Of a stretch of DNA of 61,159 nt, positions 45,183 through 54,312 are shown one piece after another. Each line of letters starts with the position of its first letter. The first letter of the stretch is position 1. The position numbers were made by a program, and so were the translations under genes. Origin of the DNA: Thermodesulfobacteriota bacterium. Lineage in GTDB: Bacteria > Desulfobacterota > WTBG01 > CAIYCZ01 > CAIRTM01. The stretch covers positions 1 to 61,159 of the forward strand of contig JANQFE010000043.1 of the NCBI GenBank assembly GCA_028278025.1. Direction: 5' to 3'. The notes beneath the pieces were generated by a model that saw nothing but the letters and a program-made list of their open reading frames with translations, made no database searches and was not told the origin of the DNA.

Positions 45183-45301
45183 CACATATGTTTCAGGCTG
45201 AGGCTGGCACTGCCCTTGCTGCCTGCCCCGAGCTTGTCGCGGGGCTCAAAACCAAAGACCTTCACAGATCAACTGACAAATTAAAGTGTGACGCTGTACT
45301 A
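45183..45301. repeat. Truncated TAGTAC-ended element (copy D) with nested palindrome
   Basis: Between msbA and waaA. 45244-45301 matches 42-99 at 57 of 58 bases and ends GCTGTACTA. Relative to copy A it carries about 23 extra bases (from 45221) forming a CCCCGAGCTTGTCGCGGGG palindrome, a repeat inserted in the core. The left end TAGTAC and left arm are missing. Confidence 0.65.
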
Positions 45302-45322
45302 GCTTACTAAAGAACTATACCG

Positions 45323-46615
45323 ATGTATGCAATATTCAATGTCATATTAATTGTACTTACGGTCTTGATGACCCCCGCCATAGGTATTGTTTTGCTTCTG
45401 CGCAGGAAATACCGCTGTGGTTTTTTTGAAAAATGCGGGATATGCAACTGGGAGTCTATTAAGAAAAAAACATACCACCCCCCGATATGGATACATGCCG
45501 TCTCCGTAGGAGAGGTGATGGCGGCTGTTCCGCTTGTGCGTGAGATAAAAAAAAGCTTTCGGGATACACCCGTTTTACTCTCAACAGTAACCGAGACCGG
45601 CAACTTCACCGCCCGGCGCAATGTAAAAGATGTTGATCAGGTAATTTATTTCCCCTTTGATTATCCCTTTATAGTCAGCACATTTATTGCAAAGCTCAAG
45701 CCTAAAATTTTTGTTGCTATTGAGGCAGAAATATGGCCGAACCTGCTTCGTGAATTAAACCGGCGGAATATCCCTTCCATGATCGTCAGCGGTAGAATTT
45801 CGTCCACATCCTCAAGGAACTATTTTATATTTAAATTCTTTTTCAAAAGGGTGCTTTCTTATATTAATTGTTTATCCATGCAGTCCCGCAAAGATGCTGA
45901 AAGGATAATACGGGTAGGGGCTGATCCTGAGTGCGTAACTGTTTCCGGCAATATTAAATTCGACCAGAAGGTCCCTGCCATCACCCCACAGGAAAGAAAT
46001 GCAATATACAGTGAACTCAACATTACCGATGATCAAAAAACTTTTATTGCAGGCAGTACCCATAAAGGTGAAGAGGAAATCAGCATTGAAGTTTTTAATA
46101 CCCTTAAGCAAAGGTTTCCCGATCTTGTGCTTGTACTGGCACCACGACACCCGGAACGGTTCGCTGAAGTTGAACTGCTGCTCAAACAGACAGGGACGTC
46201 ATATGTCAGGAAGAGCACATTGTCGAGTGCTGCAGACCACACAGCTTCCGATGTAATACTGCTTGATACAATCGGAGAGCTTGCAAAAATTTACAGCATC
46301 GCAACAATTGTGTTTATCGGCGGGAGTATGGTTCCTGTTGGTGGTCACAATGTATTAGAGCCGGCTGTGTTCAGTAAACCGGTTATTTTCGGAAAATATA
46401 TGAACAATTTTTTAGAAATCTCCACGATACTGACGCGCAAAAAAGCCGCCCTGCAGGTTGCCGACAAAGACGATTTTATAGCTCAGGCAGAATTGCTTCT
46501 GGAGGATGCAGCCCTGCGACAGCAGATAGGAGAGGCAGCCTTTCAGGTGATTATGGAAAACAGCGGCGCTTTGCACAAAAATATGGAAATTATGCAGAAG
46601 TTGCTTAAACAGTGA
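45323..46615 (+). CDS. waaA: 3-deoxy-D-manno-octulosonic acid (Kdo) transferase
   Basis: 430-residue GT30 enzyme adding Kdo to lipid IVA. N-terminal membrane anchor (1-25), IWIHAVSVGEVMAAVPLV (catalytic Glu), LSTVTETGNFTARR, AIEAEIWPNLLREL, GSTHKGEEE, and VFIGGSMVPVGGHNVLEPAVF. Family length is normal. Ends 10 bases before lpxK, in a GAGTAAT tandem stretch. Confidence 0.95.
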   Translation: MYAIFNVILIVLTVLMTPAIGIVLLLRRKYRCGFFEKCGICNWESIKKKTYHPPIWIHAVSVGEVMAAVPLVREIKKSFRDTPVLLSTVTETGNFTARRNVKDVDQVIYFPFDYPFIVSTFIAKLKPKIFVAIEAEIWPNLLRELNRRNIPSMIVSGRISSTSSRNYFIFKFFFKRVLSYINCLSMQSRKDAERIIRVGADPECVTVSGNIKFDQKVPAITPQERNAIYSELNITDDQKTFIAGSTHKGEEEISIEVFNTLKQRFPDLVLVLAPRHPERFAEVELLLKQTGTSYVRKSTLSSAADHTASDVILLDTIGELAKIYSIATIVFIGGSMVPVGGHNVLEPAVFSKPVIFGKYMNNFLEISTILTRKKAALQVADKDDFIAQAELLLEDAALRQQIGEAAFQVIMENSGALHKNMEIMQKLLKQ

Positions 46616-46625
46616 GTAATGAGTA

Positions 46626-47720
46626 ATGAGTATTCGTAGCTTCATAGAAAAACTGATCAATGTTAAAAATCCGGGCATTTGCGGCCATCTCCTGCTGCTG
46701 CCGCTGACCCTGTGTTCGTTCTTGTTCAGATGTATAGTGTCGATGAGAACATATCTGTATGTGCACAGCATCATGCGTCGTCACAGTGTTCCCTGCAGCA
46801 TAATAACGGTTGGTAATATTACGGTTGGTGGAACAGGTAAAACTCCGATAGTGTGTCATATAGCCCGACATTTGCACGATGAAGGTCACCGGGTTGCCGT
46901 ACTGATGCGCGGTTATCGGGGTGTTCGGACAGATACACCGCAGCTTGTGTCTGATGGTAAGGCAGTTTTAAGTGATGCTGTATCTGCAGGTGATGAAGCC
47001 CTGATGACGGCTGAAAAACTTTCAGGCATACCGGTTCTTGCCGGCAAAGACCGGGTTGCGGCAGCTCATATGGCTGTTCAGCTTTTTAACGTCGATATCA
47101 TTGTGCTTGATGACGGCTTTCAATACCACCGGCTGCGCAGAAATACGGATGTAGTACTTATAAATGCACGTAACCCTTTCGGCAACAAATATCTGCTGCC
47201 ACGCGGCACGCTCAGGGAGCCCTTGTCGGCACTCAAACGGGCTGCTGTTATAGTGCTTACAAAATCAGATATCTCTGCGGCACATGATAAAATCAGCAAT
47301 ACAATCAAACGCTATAATTCGAATGCACTTGTTTTTGTATCCCATTACCGGCCTGTTGGTGTGCGCAGGGTACCGGAAGGCCGCAGGGTAGATCTCGATG
47401 CGCTGGCAGGTAAACGTGTTGCGGGATTGTGCAGTGTCGGCGATCCCGGGAGCTTTTTTGCACTGCTTGACACTTTGCAGGTTGAACTGACAGAAAAAAT
47501 TGTTTTTGCCGATCATCACTTGTATCAGTCGGTAGATTACAGAGCAATTCAGCAGCGCTGCGGCCGATCAGAGTTTATCATCACAACCGAAAAAGATATT
47601 GCCAAAATTGATCTAAATATGATAGATAAAGAAAAATTTCTGGTGTTGGAAATTGAACCGGTCATTGAAAACGAAACTTTTTTTTATAAAAGCCTCAAAG
47701 AGTCGGCAGGGATACCTTGA
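46626..47720 (+). CDS. lpxK: Tetraacyldisaccharide 4'-kinase
   Basis: 364 residues; Walker A in TVGNITVGGTGKTPIV, VAVLMRGYRGV, GDEALMTAEKLSGIPVLAGKDR and IIVLDDGFQYHRLRRNTDVVLINA. Phosphorylates the lipid A disaccharide at the 4' position. An N-terminal membrane helix anchors it. waaA and lpxK are adjacent as in related genomes. Confidence 0.95.
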   Translation: MSIRSFIEKLINVKNPGICGHLLLLPLTLCSFLFRCIVSMRTYLYVHSIMRRHSVPCSIITVGNITVGGTGKTPIVCHIARHLHDEGHRVAVLMRGYRGVRTDTPQLVSDGKAVLSDAVSAGDEALMTAEKLSGIPVLAGKDRVAAAHMAVQLFNVDIIVLDDGFQYHRLRRNTDVVLINARNPFGNKYLLPRGTLREPLSALKRAAVIVLTKSDISAAHDKISNTIKRYNSNALVFVSHYRPVGVRRVPEGRRVDLDALAGKRVAGLCSVGDPGSFFALLDTLQVELTEKIVFADHHLYQSVDYRAIQQRCGRSEFIITTEKDIAKIDLNMIDKEKFLVLEIEPVIENETFFYKSLKESAGIP

Positions 47721-47743
47721 TTTTTTTATAATACACCGCTGGC

Positions 47744-48352
47744 ATGCAGATGCTTCATTCCATATGGCATAAAATACTAACCGTAGCTGCGGTTTTTGCA
47801 GCAGTGAGCATACTGTGTGGTGACAGTATGTGTGCTGCTGACAGCGGGCCGCTTGCTCACAAGGGTGACAGGCAGATTGGTGTTAGTTTCGGGTACGGGT
47901 ATTCCTTCGGGTCAAACAGGCACATAAGATTCGCAAGCATCTATCCCTATGCCGGGTGGGTGTTTACTGATGCGATCGGCAAAGGCTGGTATCGCGGAAC
48001 ACTTGAGGGCATTGTTGAGGGCGCATTCAGCTATGTGCATAAAAATCAGCGGACGTACTCAGTGGGTGTTAATGCTCTGGTGCGTTATAATTTTCTACCC
48101 AGCACTGATTCACTGCGGCCTTTCGTGCAGGCCGGCTTCGGGATAGCATACACCAATCTTGTCATGCATGACTTTGGTTCAAGTTTTAATTTTTCAAGTA
48201 ATGCCTCCTGCGGAGTGCAATATTTTTTCAGGACGCAGGATGCCGTAACCTTTGAATGGAAGGTGTTCCATATCTCCAATGCAGGCCTTCATGATGACAA
48301 TGCAGGCATTAATATGAATAATTTCTTTATCGGGTATTCACATATTTATTAA
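47744..48352 (+). CDS. pagL: PagL-like lipid A 3-O-deacylase
   Basis: 202 residues: signal peptide (to MCAADS), then an eight-stranded outer-membrane barrel with YSFGSNRHIRFASIYPYAGW and the catalytic His-Ser in WKVFHISNAGLHDDNAGIN, matching the HxSNAG motif of PagL (His, Ser). PagL removes the 3-O acyl chain from lipid A at the outer membrane. Directly downstream of lpxK and followed by a strong terminator, so it ends the lipid A operon. Confidence 0.85.
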   Translation: MQMLHSIWHKILTVAAVFAAVSILCGDSMCAADSGPLAHKGDRQIGVSFGYGYSFGSNRHIRFASIYPYAGWVFTDAIGKGWYRGTLEGIVEGAFSYVHKNQRTYSVGVNALVRYNFLPSTDSLRPFVQAGFGIAYTNLVMHDFGSSFNFSSNASCGVQYFFRTQDAVTFEWKVFHISNAGLHDDNAGINMNNFFIGYSHIY

Positions 48353-48397
48353 GCTGTCCTTAAGTATGTTTGCATTCTTTACTTGGATTTCTACCGG

Positions 48398-48429
48398 AAG
48401 GGATTCACGCTATGAATCCCTTTTGTTTT
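48398..48429 (+). terminator. Intrinsic terminator of the lysS-pagL operon
   Basis: Perfect 10-bp stem AAGGGATTCA (48398-48407) with TGAATCCCTT (48413-48422), 5-base loop CGCTA, then TTTTGTTTT. 45 bases after the pagL stop. Confidence 0.88.
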
Positions 48430-48448
48430 CTGCGTGGAGCTTTTTTAT

Positions 48449-50413
48449 ATGAAGATACAGCGAAACATTAAGTTTGAAGATGAGCTGAACCCTCAGCAAC
48501 TGCAGGTAGTTACATCGGGGTCCGGACCTATGCTGGTGATTGCCGGAGCAGGAAGCGGTAAAACCAGAACCCTTACCTACAGGGTGGCATACCTGCTCCA
48601 GTCTGGTATCGATCCACACAGGATTTTACTGCTCACCTTTACCAATAAAGCCGCCCGCGAGATGATCCATCGTGTTGAAGCCCTGGTACCTTCTGATATA
48701 CAGAGAATCTGGGGCGGTACTTTTCACCATATTGCCAATCGCATATTGCGTGTGCATGTGCCACGTCTTGGATATGATCCTCACTACACCATACTTGATC
48801 AGAGCGATGCCCATGATCTGCTGGATGCCTGTCTGCAGGATCTTGGACACAAGCGCAAGGAGAGTGTCATTCCTCAGGGGGCTGTTCTGTTTAAAATTAT
48901 CAGCCTTGCCAGAAATACCAGGACCGGCCTTGATGAGATACTCAATCAGCGCTATCCTTTTTTTCTTGATTTTACCGAAGAAATTGAATCCATTGCCGGC
49001 CACTATACAGCTAAAAAGAAAGAGCAGAACGTGCTTGATTTCGACGACCTTTTGGAGATGTGGCTTTTACTGCTGGAGCAGGATGCCGGGTTGCGGGATT
49101 ATTATACCCAGCGGTTTGAATATATTCTTGTTGATGAGTATCAGGACACCAATAAGCTGCAGGCCGATATCATTGATCTCATGGCATCCGTTAAGCGTAA
49201 TATTATGGTTGTAGGTGATGATTCTCAAAGCATTTATGCTTTCAGGGGTGCCAATTTTTCCAACATCATGGATTTTCCCAAGAGATATTCTGACACACAG
49301 ATGTACAAACTTGAACATAACTATCGCTCATCACCGGAGATACTGGAGCTTGCCAATGAGAGCATTGTTTATAATGATCGACAATTTCCTAAGGTTCTGA
49401 GACCCGTAAAAACAAATGGTGTGCAGCCTCATCTGGTGATTCCCGGTAATGTTTTTTATCAGGCCAAGTTTGTTGCGGGCAAAATCAGTGAGTACATCAA
49501 CAGCGGCATACCGCCTGAGGAGATAGCCGTACTGTACCGCGCTCATTTTCACTCAATGGAGCTACAGATAGAGCTGACCCGCCGTATGATTCCCTTTGAA
49601 GTTCGTTCAGGCATACGCTTTTTTGAACAGGCCCATATCAAGGATATCGTATCCTACATAAAAATAATGCTAAACCCTTATGATGAAGTCGCCTGGAAAA
49701 GAATACTGCAGCTTATGCCGGGAGTGGGGCAGAAGACATCCCAGAAAATATTTACTGCCTTGGTGAAATCCGGCAGTCCTCTTGAAGCCTGTTGTGAGCA
49801 TGACCATATGCCCAGGATCCCCAAGGCTGCTCAAACCTACTGGGACAGCTTTTGTGACATGATCGGATCCCTACGGCAGGCCGGAACTGAGGGTGCCCCG
49901 GCGGTACTTATAAAGAATGTGTTTGAAAACGGGTACAGCAGCTACATGCGCTCCAAGTATTCCGATTCGCCGGGGCGCATTGATGATGTTGAGCAATTCA
50001 TTGAATTTGCCTGGCAGTATGAATCGACAACTGATTTTCTAAGCGAGTTGGCACTTATGACCAGTACGGCAGAAGAAGAGACGCGGGACGATACAGGCTA
50101 CGGCAAGGTAAAGCTCAGCACCGTGCACCAGGCCAAGGGGTTGGAGTGGTCAGTGGTATTTATTATTTGGCTTGTAGAAGGCCGCTTTCCCAATCAAAGT
50201 AATTTTGAAAGCATGGAAGATGAAGAAGAGGAACGCAGACTGTTTTACGTGGCTGTTACGCGCGCAAAAGACCATCTGTATCTCTGTGCCCCGGAATGGT
50301 TAAAAGACAGCAGCGGGTATGCGTCAATTGCACGCCCTTCACGTTTTCTGCGGGAACTTCCCGAGCAGTGTTACCAGAGATTGGATGAATCAGAGTTTTA
50401 TTATGAGTACTAG
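48449..50413 (+). CDS. UvrD/PcrA-family superfamily 1 DNA helicase
   Basis: 654 residues. Q-motif LNPQQLQVV, motif I IAGAGSGKTRTLTYR, LTFTNKAAREM, DFDDLL, motif II VDEYQDTNKLQADI, motif III VGDDSQSIYAFRGA, LEHNYRSSPEIL, motif V LSTVHQAKGLEWSVVF and motif VI YVAVTRAKDHLYL. Shorter than UvrD (720 aa), lacking much of the C-terminal extension, so nearer to a Rep/UvrD subgroup. Unwinds DNA 3'-5' in repair. The ATG at 48449 is used; a GTG five codons earlier is possible. Confidence 0.93.
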   Translation: MKIQRNIKFEDELNPQQLQVVTSGSGPMLVIAGAGSGKTRTLTYRVAYLLQSGIDPHRILLLTFTNKAAREMIHRVEALVPSDIQRIWGGTFHHIANRILRVHVPRLGYDPHYTILDQSDAHDLLDACLQDLGHKRKESVIPQGAVLFKIISLARNTRTGLDEILNQRYPFFLDFTEEIESIAGHYTAKKKEQNVLDFDDLLEMWLLLLEQDAGLRDYYTQRFEYILVDEYQDTNKLQADIIDLMASVKRNIMVVGDDSQSIYAFRGANFSNIMDFPKRYSDTQMYKLEHNYRSSPEILELANESIVYNDRQFPKVLRPVKTNGVQPHLVIPGNVFYQAKFVAGKISEYINSGIPPEEIAVLYRAHFHSMELQIELTRRMIPFEVRSGIRFFEQAHIKDIVSYIKIMLNPYDEVAWKRILQLMPGVGQKTSQKIFTALVKSGSPLEACCEHDHMPRIPKAAQTYWDSFCDMIGSLRQAGTEGAPAVLIKNVFENGYSSYMRSKYSDSPGRIDDVEQFIEFAWQYESTTDFLSELALMTSTAEEETRDDTGYGKVKLSTVHQAKGLEWSVVFIIWLVEGRFPNQSNFESMEDEEEERRLFYVAVTRAKDHLYLCAPEWLKDSSGYASIARPSRFLRELPEQCYQRLDESEFYYEY

Positions 50414-50640
50414 GTATTTGTTGCTGGTTCCTCGTTACTGGATACTGGTTGAAGCGAAGCGGAAATCCCGCCGGAGGCGGGGATGCTGGATACTTATTGC
50501 GTGTTAGGATCATCCCGCTCAAGCGGGATTTGAGGATCGGCCTTCGGCCTTGAGGTTAAAACCCATATGCCTAAAGCGCAGCGTTCCTCGAATTCTGACA
50601 AGTCAGAATGGTCCTCAAACAGAGCGATCTGTTAACAGGT
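50414..50640. repeat. Heptad repeats and mini-hairpins
   Basis: TTGTTGCTGGTTCCTCGTTAC and TGGATACTGG (50418-50448) form degenerate 7-base units; then ATCCCGCC-gga-GGCGGGGAT (50464-50483), ATCCCGCTCAAGCGGGAT (50513-50530) and GGCCTTCGGCC (50538-50548) hairpins. No gene seen before the RNase gene. Confidence 0.55.
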
Positions 50641-50673
50641 TACCAGTTACGTTTTGTAAAAGAGGTTATTGAT

Positions 50674-52665
50674 TTGTATACCGGCAAATTTGTTGTTTTT
50701 TTTGAACATAAAGAGATTATCCTAGGCATATGTCTGGAGGAGCAGGCCAACCGTATCGTTGTGCTTTGTGAGGATCGTAACAAGAAAAAACTGAATAAAA
50801 GCCGGGTAATCCACAGTTCTGCAGACCGTGCTGATCTGCAGCTGCCGCGGCAGGAGCTGCTTAATCTGATACGAAGAAGGTCTGTTTCTCAACAAGATTG
50901 TGCCCAGCAGGTGAGACCGGTTGAACTTTGGAAAGCTGTCAGCAGCAACAGCAGCCTGTATAGTTTAAAAACGCTGGCAGAAATTGTTTTTGGAGATATC
51001 GCACATTATGATCATGAGATTGCAGTACTGCGTGTCCTGATTCAGGACAGAATACATTTCAAGCTGAAAGGTTCACATTTTCTTGCCCACACTCCTGAAC
51101 AGGTTGCAAAACTCACAAGCCTTGCTGAAAAAGAGCTGCAAAAGCAACGGGAGATTAAGGAAGCTTCGGCCTGGCTGTGTTCCGTGGTGCATGCACAGGA
51201 GCTGCCGTGTGCGCACAGAGATAAATTTATAGAGCTTCTCAAAAAATTTGTCATTTTTGGTTCTAAAACCCCCCGGTATAAAGATATAAAATGTATACTC
51301 GCCAGTGCCGGCATTACTGATCAGAAAGCCTGTTTTGATGTTTTGGTAAAGCTTGGCAGTTGGGATGAAGATGAAAATATCCTTCTTGATAAGTATCAGG
51401 TTCCACATCGGTGGACCGATAGTGTTACAGAGCAAACAGTACAGCTACGGGAAAGCCTGGTGCAGCAGGCGCTTGATGATCCCTGCCGGAACGACCTGAC
51501 GAATCTGAGGGTTTTTTCCATTGACGAGCCTTTCACTAAGGATATTGATGATGCCATAAGTTTTAATTTTCACGATAGTTTTTTTGAACTAGGCATTCAT
51601 ATAACTGATGTTGCCTCATTTGTTTTACCGGGGACCCCTTTGGACAAGGAAGCTGCTCGCAGGGGTGCTTCCTTGTACCTGCCTGAAGGTAAAATTCCCA
51701 TGCTGCCTCATGCTATCTCGGAAGATTTGTTAAGCCTTAAAGCTCATGAAATCAGGCCGGCCATAAGCGTGTTTATAAAGCTTTCCTTAACGGGTGAAAT
51801 TTTAGATTTCAAATGGGTTTTGAGCACCATAAAGGTTAGCGCTAAATTAAGCTACGCAGAAGTTGACCGTAAAATTGAAGAAGATGAGGATTTTTCACGT
51901 CTTTACATGCTCACCTCGCTGCTGCGCAAACGCAGGATATCCGGAGGGGCCACCTGGGTTTTAATACCTGAGCTTCAGGTGCGGATTGGGCCGCACAAGG
52001 AGATTATTACAACGATGCGCGATAGAGAAACTCCCAGCCAGATGCTGGTCTCGGAGTGCATGATTATTACCAATTACTGTACAGCACTTTTTTTCAAGCA
52101 AAAAAACTACCCGGCACTTTACAGGAGACAGGCAGCGCCTTCCCAGATGATTGAACCCGGCAGTACCCCATCTCTTTTTCAGCTGTTCATGCAAAGCAAA
52201 AAGTTCAGCAGGGTAGAGATTGACAGCATACCCGGTCCTCACAGCAGCCTTGGTCTGGCAAGCTATACCTCGATTACCTCACCGCTTAGAAAATACTTTG
52301 ATCTTATTACCCAGAGGCAGCTTGTAAGTCTTATAAGAGAAGCTGAATCCTTCTACGGCAGAAAGCAGCTTAAAGATATGGCTGCATCTCTGCAGTCTGT
52401 TTTGACACGTGTAGCGATTGTAGAACAGGAACGTAAGCGCTACTGGGCACTGAAAGTTCTTGCCACGCGGGTTGGTGAAACACTTGAGGGTTTTATTATA
52501 AATACGAGTTTTAGGTGGTACACGATACTTCTCCTGGAGTATCTATTAGAAGTTCCTTGCAAAGCTCCCGAAAGGACATCTCTCTATAAAGGGGATGCTG
52601 TTTCTGTGCGGGTTGATTTTGTCGAGCCCTTTGCGGGAAAAGTAAGGCTTCGACTGGTGGCATGA
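50674..52665 (+). CDS. RNase II/RNase R-type (RNB domain) ribonuclease
   Basis: About 663 residues. The RNB catalytic domain is clear: VFSIDEPFTKDIDDAISF (metal aspartates), LGIHITDVASFV, DKEAARRGASLYLP, LPHAISEDLLSLK, and later LGLASYTSITSPLRKYFDL. It degrades RNA 3' to 5'. N-terminal 250 residues are divergent with no clear cold-shock domains; a short S1-like end is present. I favour a TTG start at 50674, with AGAGG 8 bases upstream, since the 22 codons before it extend into repeat sequence; the ATG at 50608 is the alternative. Confidence 0.85.
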   Translation: MYTGKFVVFFEHKEIILGICLEEQANRIVVLCEDRNKKKLNKSRVIHSSADRADLQLPRQELLNLIRRRSVSQQDCAQQVRPVELWKAVSSNSSLYSLKTLAEIVFGDIAHYDHEIAVLRVLIQDRIHFKLKGSHFLAHTPEQVAKLTSLAEKELQKQREIKEASAWLCSVVHAQELPCAHRDKFIELLKKFVIFGSKTPRYKDIKCILASAGITDQKACFDVLVKLGSWDEDENILLDKYQVPHRWTDSVTEQTVQLRESLVQQALDDPCRNDLTNLRVFSIDEPFTKDIDDAISFNFHDSFFELGIHITDVASFVLPGTPLDKEAARRGASLYLPEGKIPMLPHAISEDLLSLKAHEIRPAISVFIKLSLTGEILDFKWVLSTIKVSAKLSYAEVDRKIEEDEDFSRLYMLTSLLRKRRISGGATWVLIPELQVRIGPHKEIITTMRDRETPSQMLVSECMIITNYCTALFFKQKNYPALYRRQAAPSQMIEPGSTPSLFQLFMQSKKFSRVEIDSIPGPHSSLGLASYTSITSPLRKYFDLITQRQLVSLIREAESFYGRKQLKDMAASLQSVLTRVAIVEQERKRYWALKVLATRVGETLEGFIINTSFRWYTILLLEYLLEVPCKAPERTSLYKGDAVSVRVDFVEPFAGKVRLRLVA

Positions 52666-52725
52666 TTCAGGAACGTTAACCCTTTTGGTTATTAGTCCGT
52701 AGCTGATAACGGGTCAGGAGGGACT

Positions 52726-52917
52726 ATGGGCAGAATGCTCATTGTTACAGGAATCGTACTGATTGTCATGGGGCTGCTGAGCTATGTTGTACCGCTTTTC
52801 AAGCTGCCGGGTGATATACGCTATGAGGGGCACAACATTAAATTCTATTTCCCCCTGGTGACCTGTATTATCATAAGTATTATCATTACCATTCTGCTCA
52901 ATATTTTTCGCAAATAA
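52726..52917 (+). CDS. DUF2905 family small membrane protein
   Basis: 63 residues with two membrane helices (MLIVTGIVLIVMGLLSYVV and VTCIIISIIITILLNIF) around the conserved LFKLPGDIRYEGHNIKFYFPLV, the DUF2905 signature. Function unknown. Preceded by CAGGAGGG. Likely in one transcript with the RNase gene. Confidence 0.88.
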   Translation: MGRMLIVTGIVLIVMGLLSYVVPLFKLPGDIRYEGHNIKFYFPLVTCIIISIIITILLNIFRK

Positions 52918-52934
52918 ACAGCCTCATTGCTATA

Positions 52935-53130
52935 TTAGAACGCTTCGCAAAAAAACATAGCCTTACAGGTGAGGCAGCGCGGGCTGATACGCTTCGACCG
53001 CCTGCGGCTCTGTGCTCGCTGGAATATTCAGTAGCTATTCTATTGTCCATTGCTCGCACCGCCTCAGGTGTTCTTACCGTATCAGCCTGCGCCGTGCTTA
53101 ATAGTTATAGAAAAAAGTGAAATACTCTAA
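52935..53130. repeat. Dispersed hairpin element (copy E, divergent ends) between DUF2905 and thiH
   Basis: 196 bases. Ends TTAGAACGCTTCGC (52935) and, inverted, TTAGAGTATTTCAC (53130): they differ only by transitions. Arms GCGCGGGCTGATACG (52977-52991) and CGTATCAGCCTGCGC (53078-53092) pair over 14 of 15 bases. The core GTGCTCGCTGG (53012-53022) and GCTCGCACCGCC (53052-53063) ties it to copies B and C. The thiH stop codon lies within the right end. Confidence 0.65.
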
Positions 53131-54245
53131 CTGCTGCCTGACAGAAATGATCGGTCAAAATCCTTCCACACGGGTTCAATATTTTTTTTCTGCAGCATTG
53201 ATGCCACTTCAGCTGATGGTCTTGTATCAGCAACTTCAAACTGTTCTAAAGAATTTTCTTTAAGCGCATAGCCGCCCGGATTTGTTTTTGAACCGGCACT
53301 CATCCGGGTAATGCCGGCGCCCGCCATTCCGTTTCTGAACACGGAACGCTCTCTGGTCGAGAGCACCAGATCAACATCAGGCAAAACCATGCGAAGCGCG
53401 AAAATAATCTGGGCAAGTTCACGTTCAGATACCGGAGCAGGAGGTGTATAGGCACCGGCAGCTTTCCTGAGCCGCGGGAATGAAATAGCAATGTGTGCTT
53501 TCCAGAACTTTTTCATCAGATACACAGCATGTAAGGCTGTGCAGGTCATATCAATCCTGAAATCGTTCAGGCCCAGAAGTGCTCCGAGCCCCAGTTCCCG
53601 AAAGCCGGCTTCTGCTGCGCGTTCCGGGGCGGTAAGTCTGTAAATAAAATCGGCCTTGGGTCCCTTGTGAAAGGTTTTATACAGTGTCCTGTTATAGGTT
53701 TCCTGGTATATGGCAATGCCTGAGACCCCGCATTGTGCCAGCCTCTGATACTCCTTTGTATCCATCGGATACACTTCAATTGATATTGCTGCAAATTTTT
53801 GAGAAAGTTCGGCTGCCAGTGATTCAAAATAGGCAAGCGGTACCTTGTCCCGATGTTCTCCTGAAACCAGCAGGATGTGTCTGAATCCTTCAGCATGCAG
53901 GCGGGCTGCCTCTGTAAGGGCTTCTGCCTTTGTTAGGGTACGCCGTTTTAAAGTATTGCGGATATTAAATCCGCAGTAAACACATGCATTGACACATTCA
54001 TTTGAAACATACAGGGGTGCATACAGTCTCATTGCTTTGCCAAAACGCAGTAGGGTAATGCTGCGTGCAATCGTTGCCATTTTTTCCAAAAAAGGGGCAG
54101 CATCCGGAGATATGAGCACAGGAAAATCTGATATGCTGAAATGGTTTTTCGCCAGTATCTGTTTTACATCCTGTTCCGAGGTGTGGTAAATGGAGTCAGC
54201 AATCTGTGAGATATTAGTTTTTGTAAGTACTTCTATAAATGACAT
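53127..54245 (-). CDS. thiH: 2-iminoacetate synthase ThiH
   Basis: Radical SAM enzyme (372 aa) cleaving tyrosine to dehydroglycine for the thiazole ring. The iron-sulfur motif is CVNACVYCGF; also HILLVSGEHRDKVPLAYFE, EVYPMDTKEYQRL and GLGALLGLNDFR. Last gene of thiE-F-S-G-H. Using ThiH rather than ThiO fits an anaerobe. Its TAG stop falls in the end of a dispersed element. Confidence 0.95.
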   Translation of the reverse strand: MSFIEVLTKTNISQIADSIYHTSEQDVKQILAKNHFSISDFPVLISPDAAPFLEKMATIARSITLLRFGKAMRLYAPLYVSNECVNACVYCGFNIRNTLKRRTLTKAEALTEAARLHAEGFRHILLVSGEHRDKVPLAYFESLAAELSQKFAAISIEVYPMDTKEYQRLAQCGVSGIAIYQETYNRTLYKTFHKGPKADFIYRLTAPERAAEAGFRELGLGALLGLNDFRIDMTCTALHAVYLMKKFWKAHIAISFPRLRKAAGAYTPPAPVSERELAQIIFALRMVLPDVDLVLSTRERSVFRNGMAGAGITRMSAGSKTNPGGYALKENSLEQFEVADTRPSAEVASMLQKKNIEPVWKDFDRSFLSGSS

Positions 54246-54264
54246 AAATCTGTTTAGTATGTAG

Positions 54265-54305
54265 TGTTTTAACCAGTATCCAACAACGAGGAACCGGCAA
54301 CCAGA
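54265..54305. repeat. Degenerate heptad repeat between thiG and thiH
   Basis: CCAGTATCCAACAACGAGG then AACCGGCAACCAG is the reverse complement of the words at 50420-50448 (CTGGTTCCTCGTTACTGG). It separates thiG from thiH by 67 bases, although the genes otherwise form one operon. Confidence 0.5.
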
Positions 54306-54312
54306 AAAAGTC

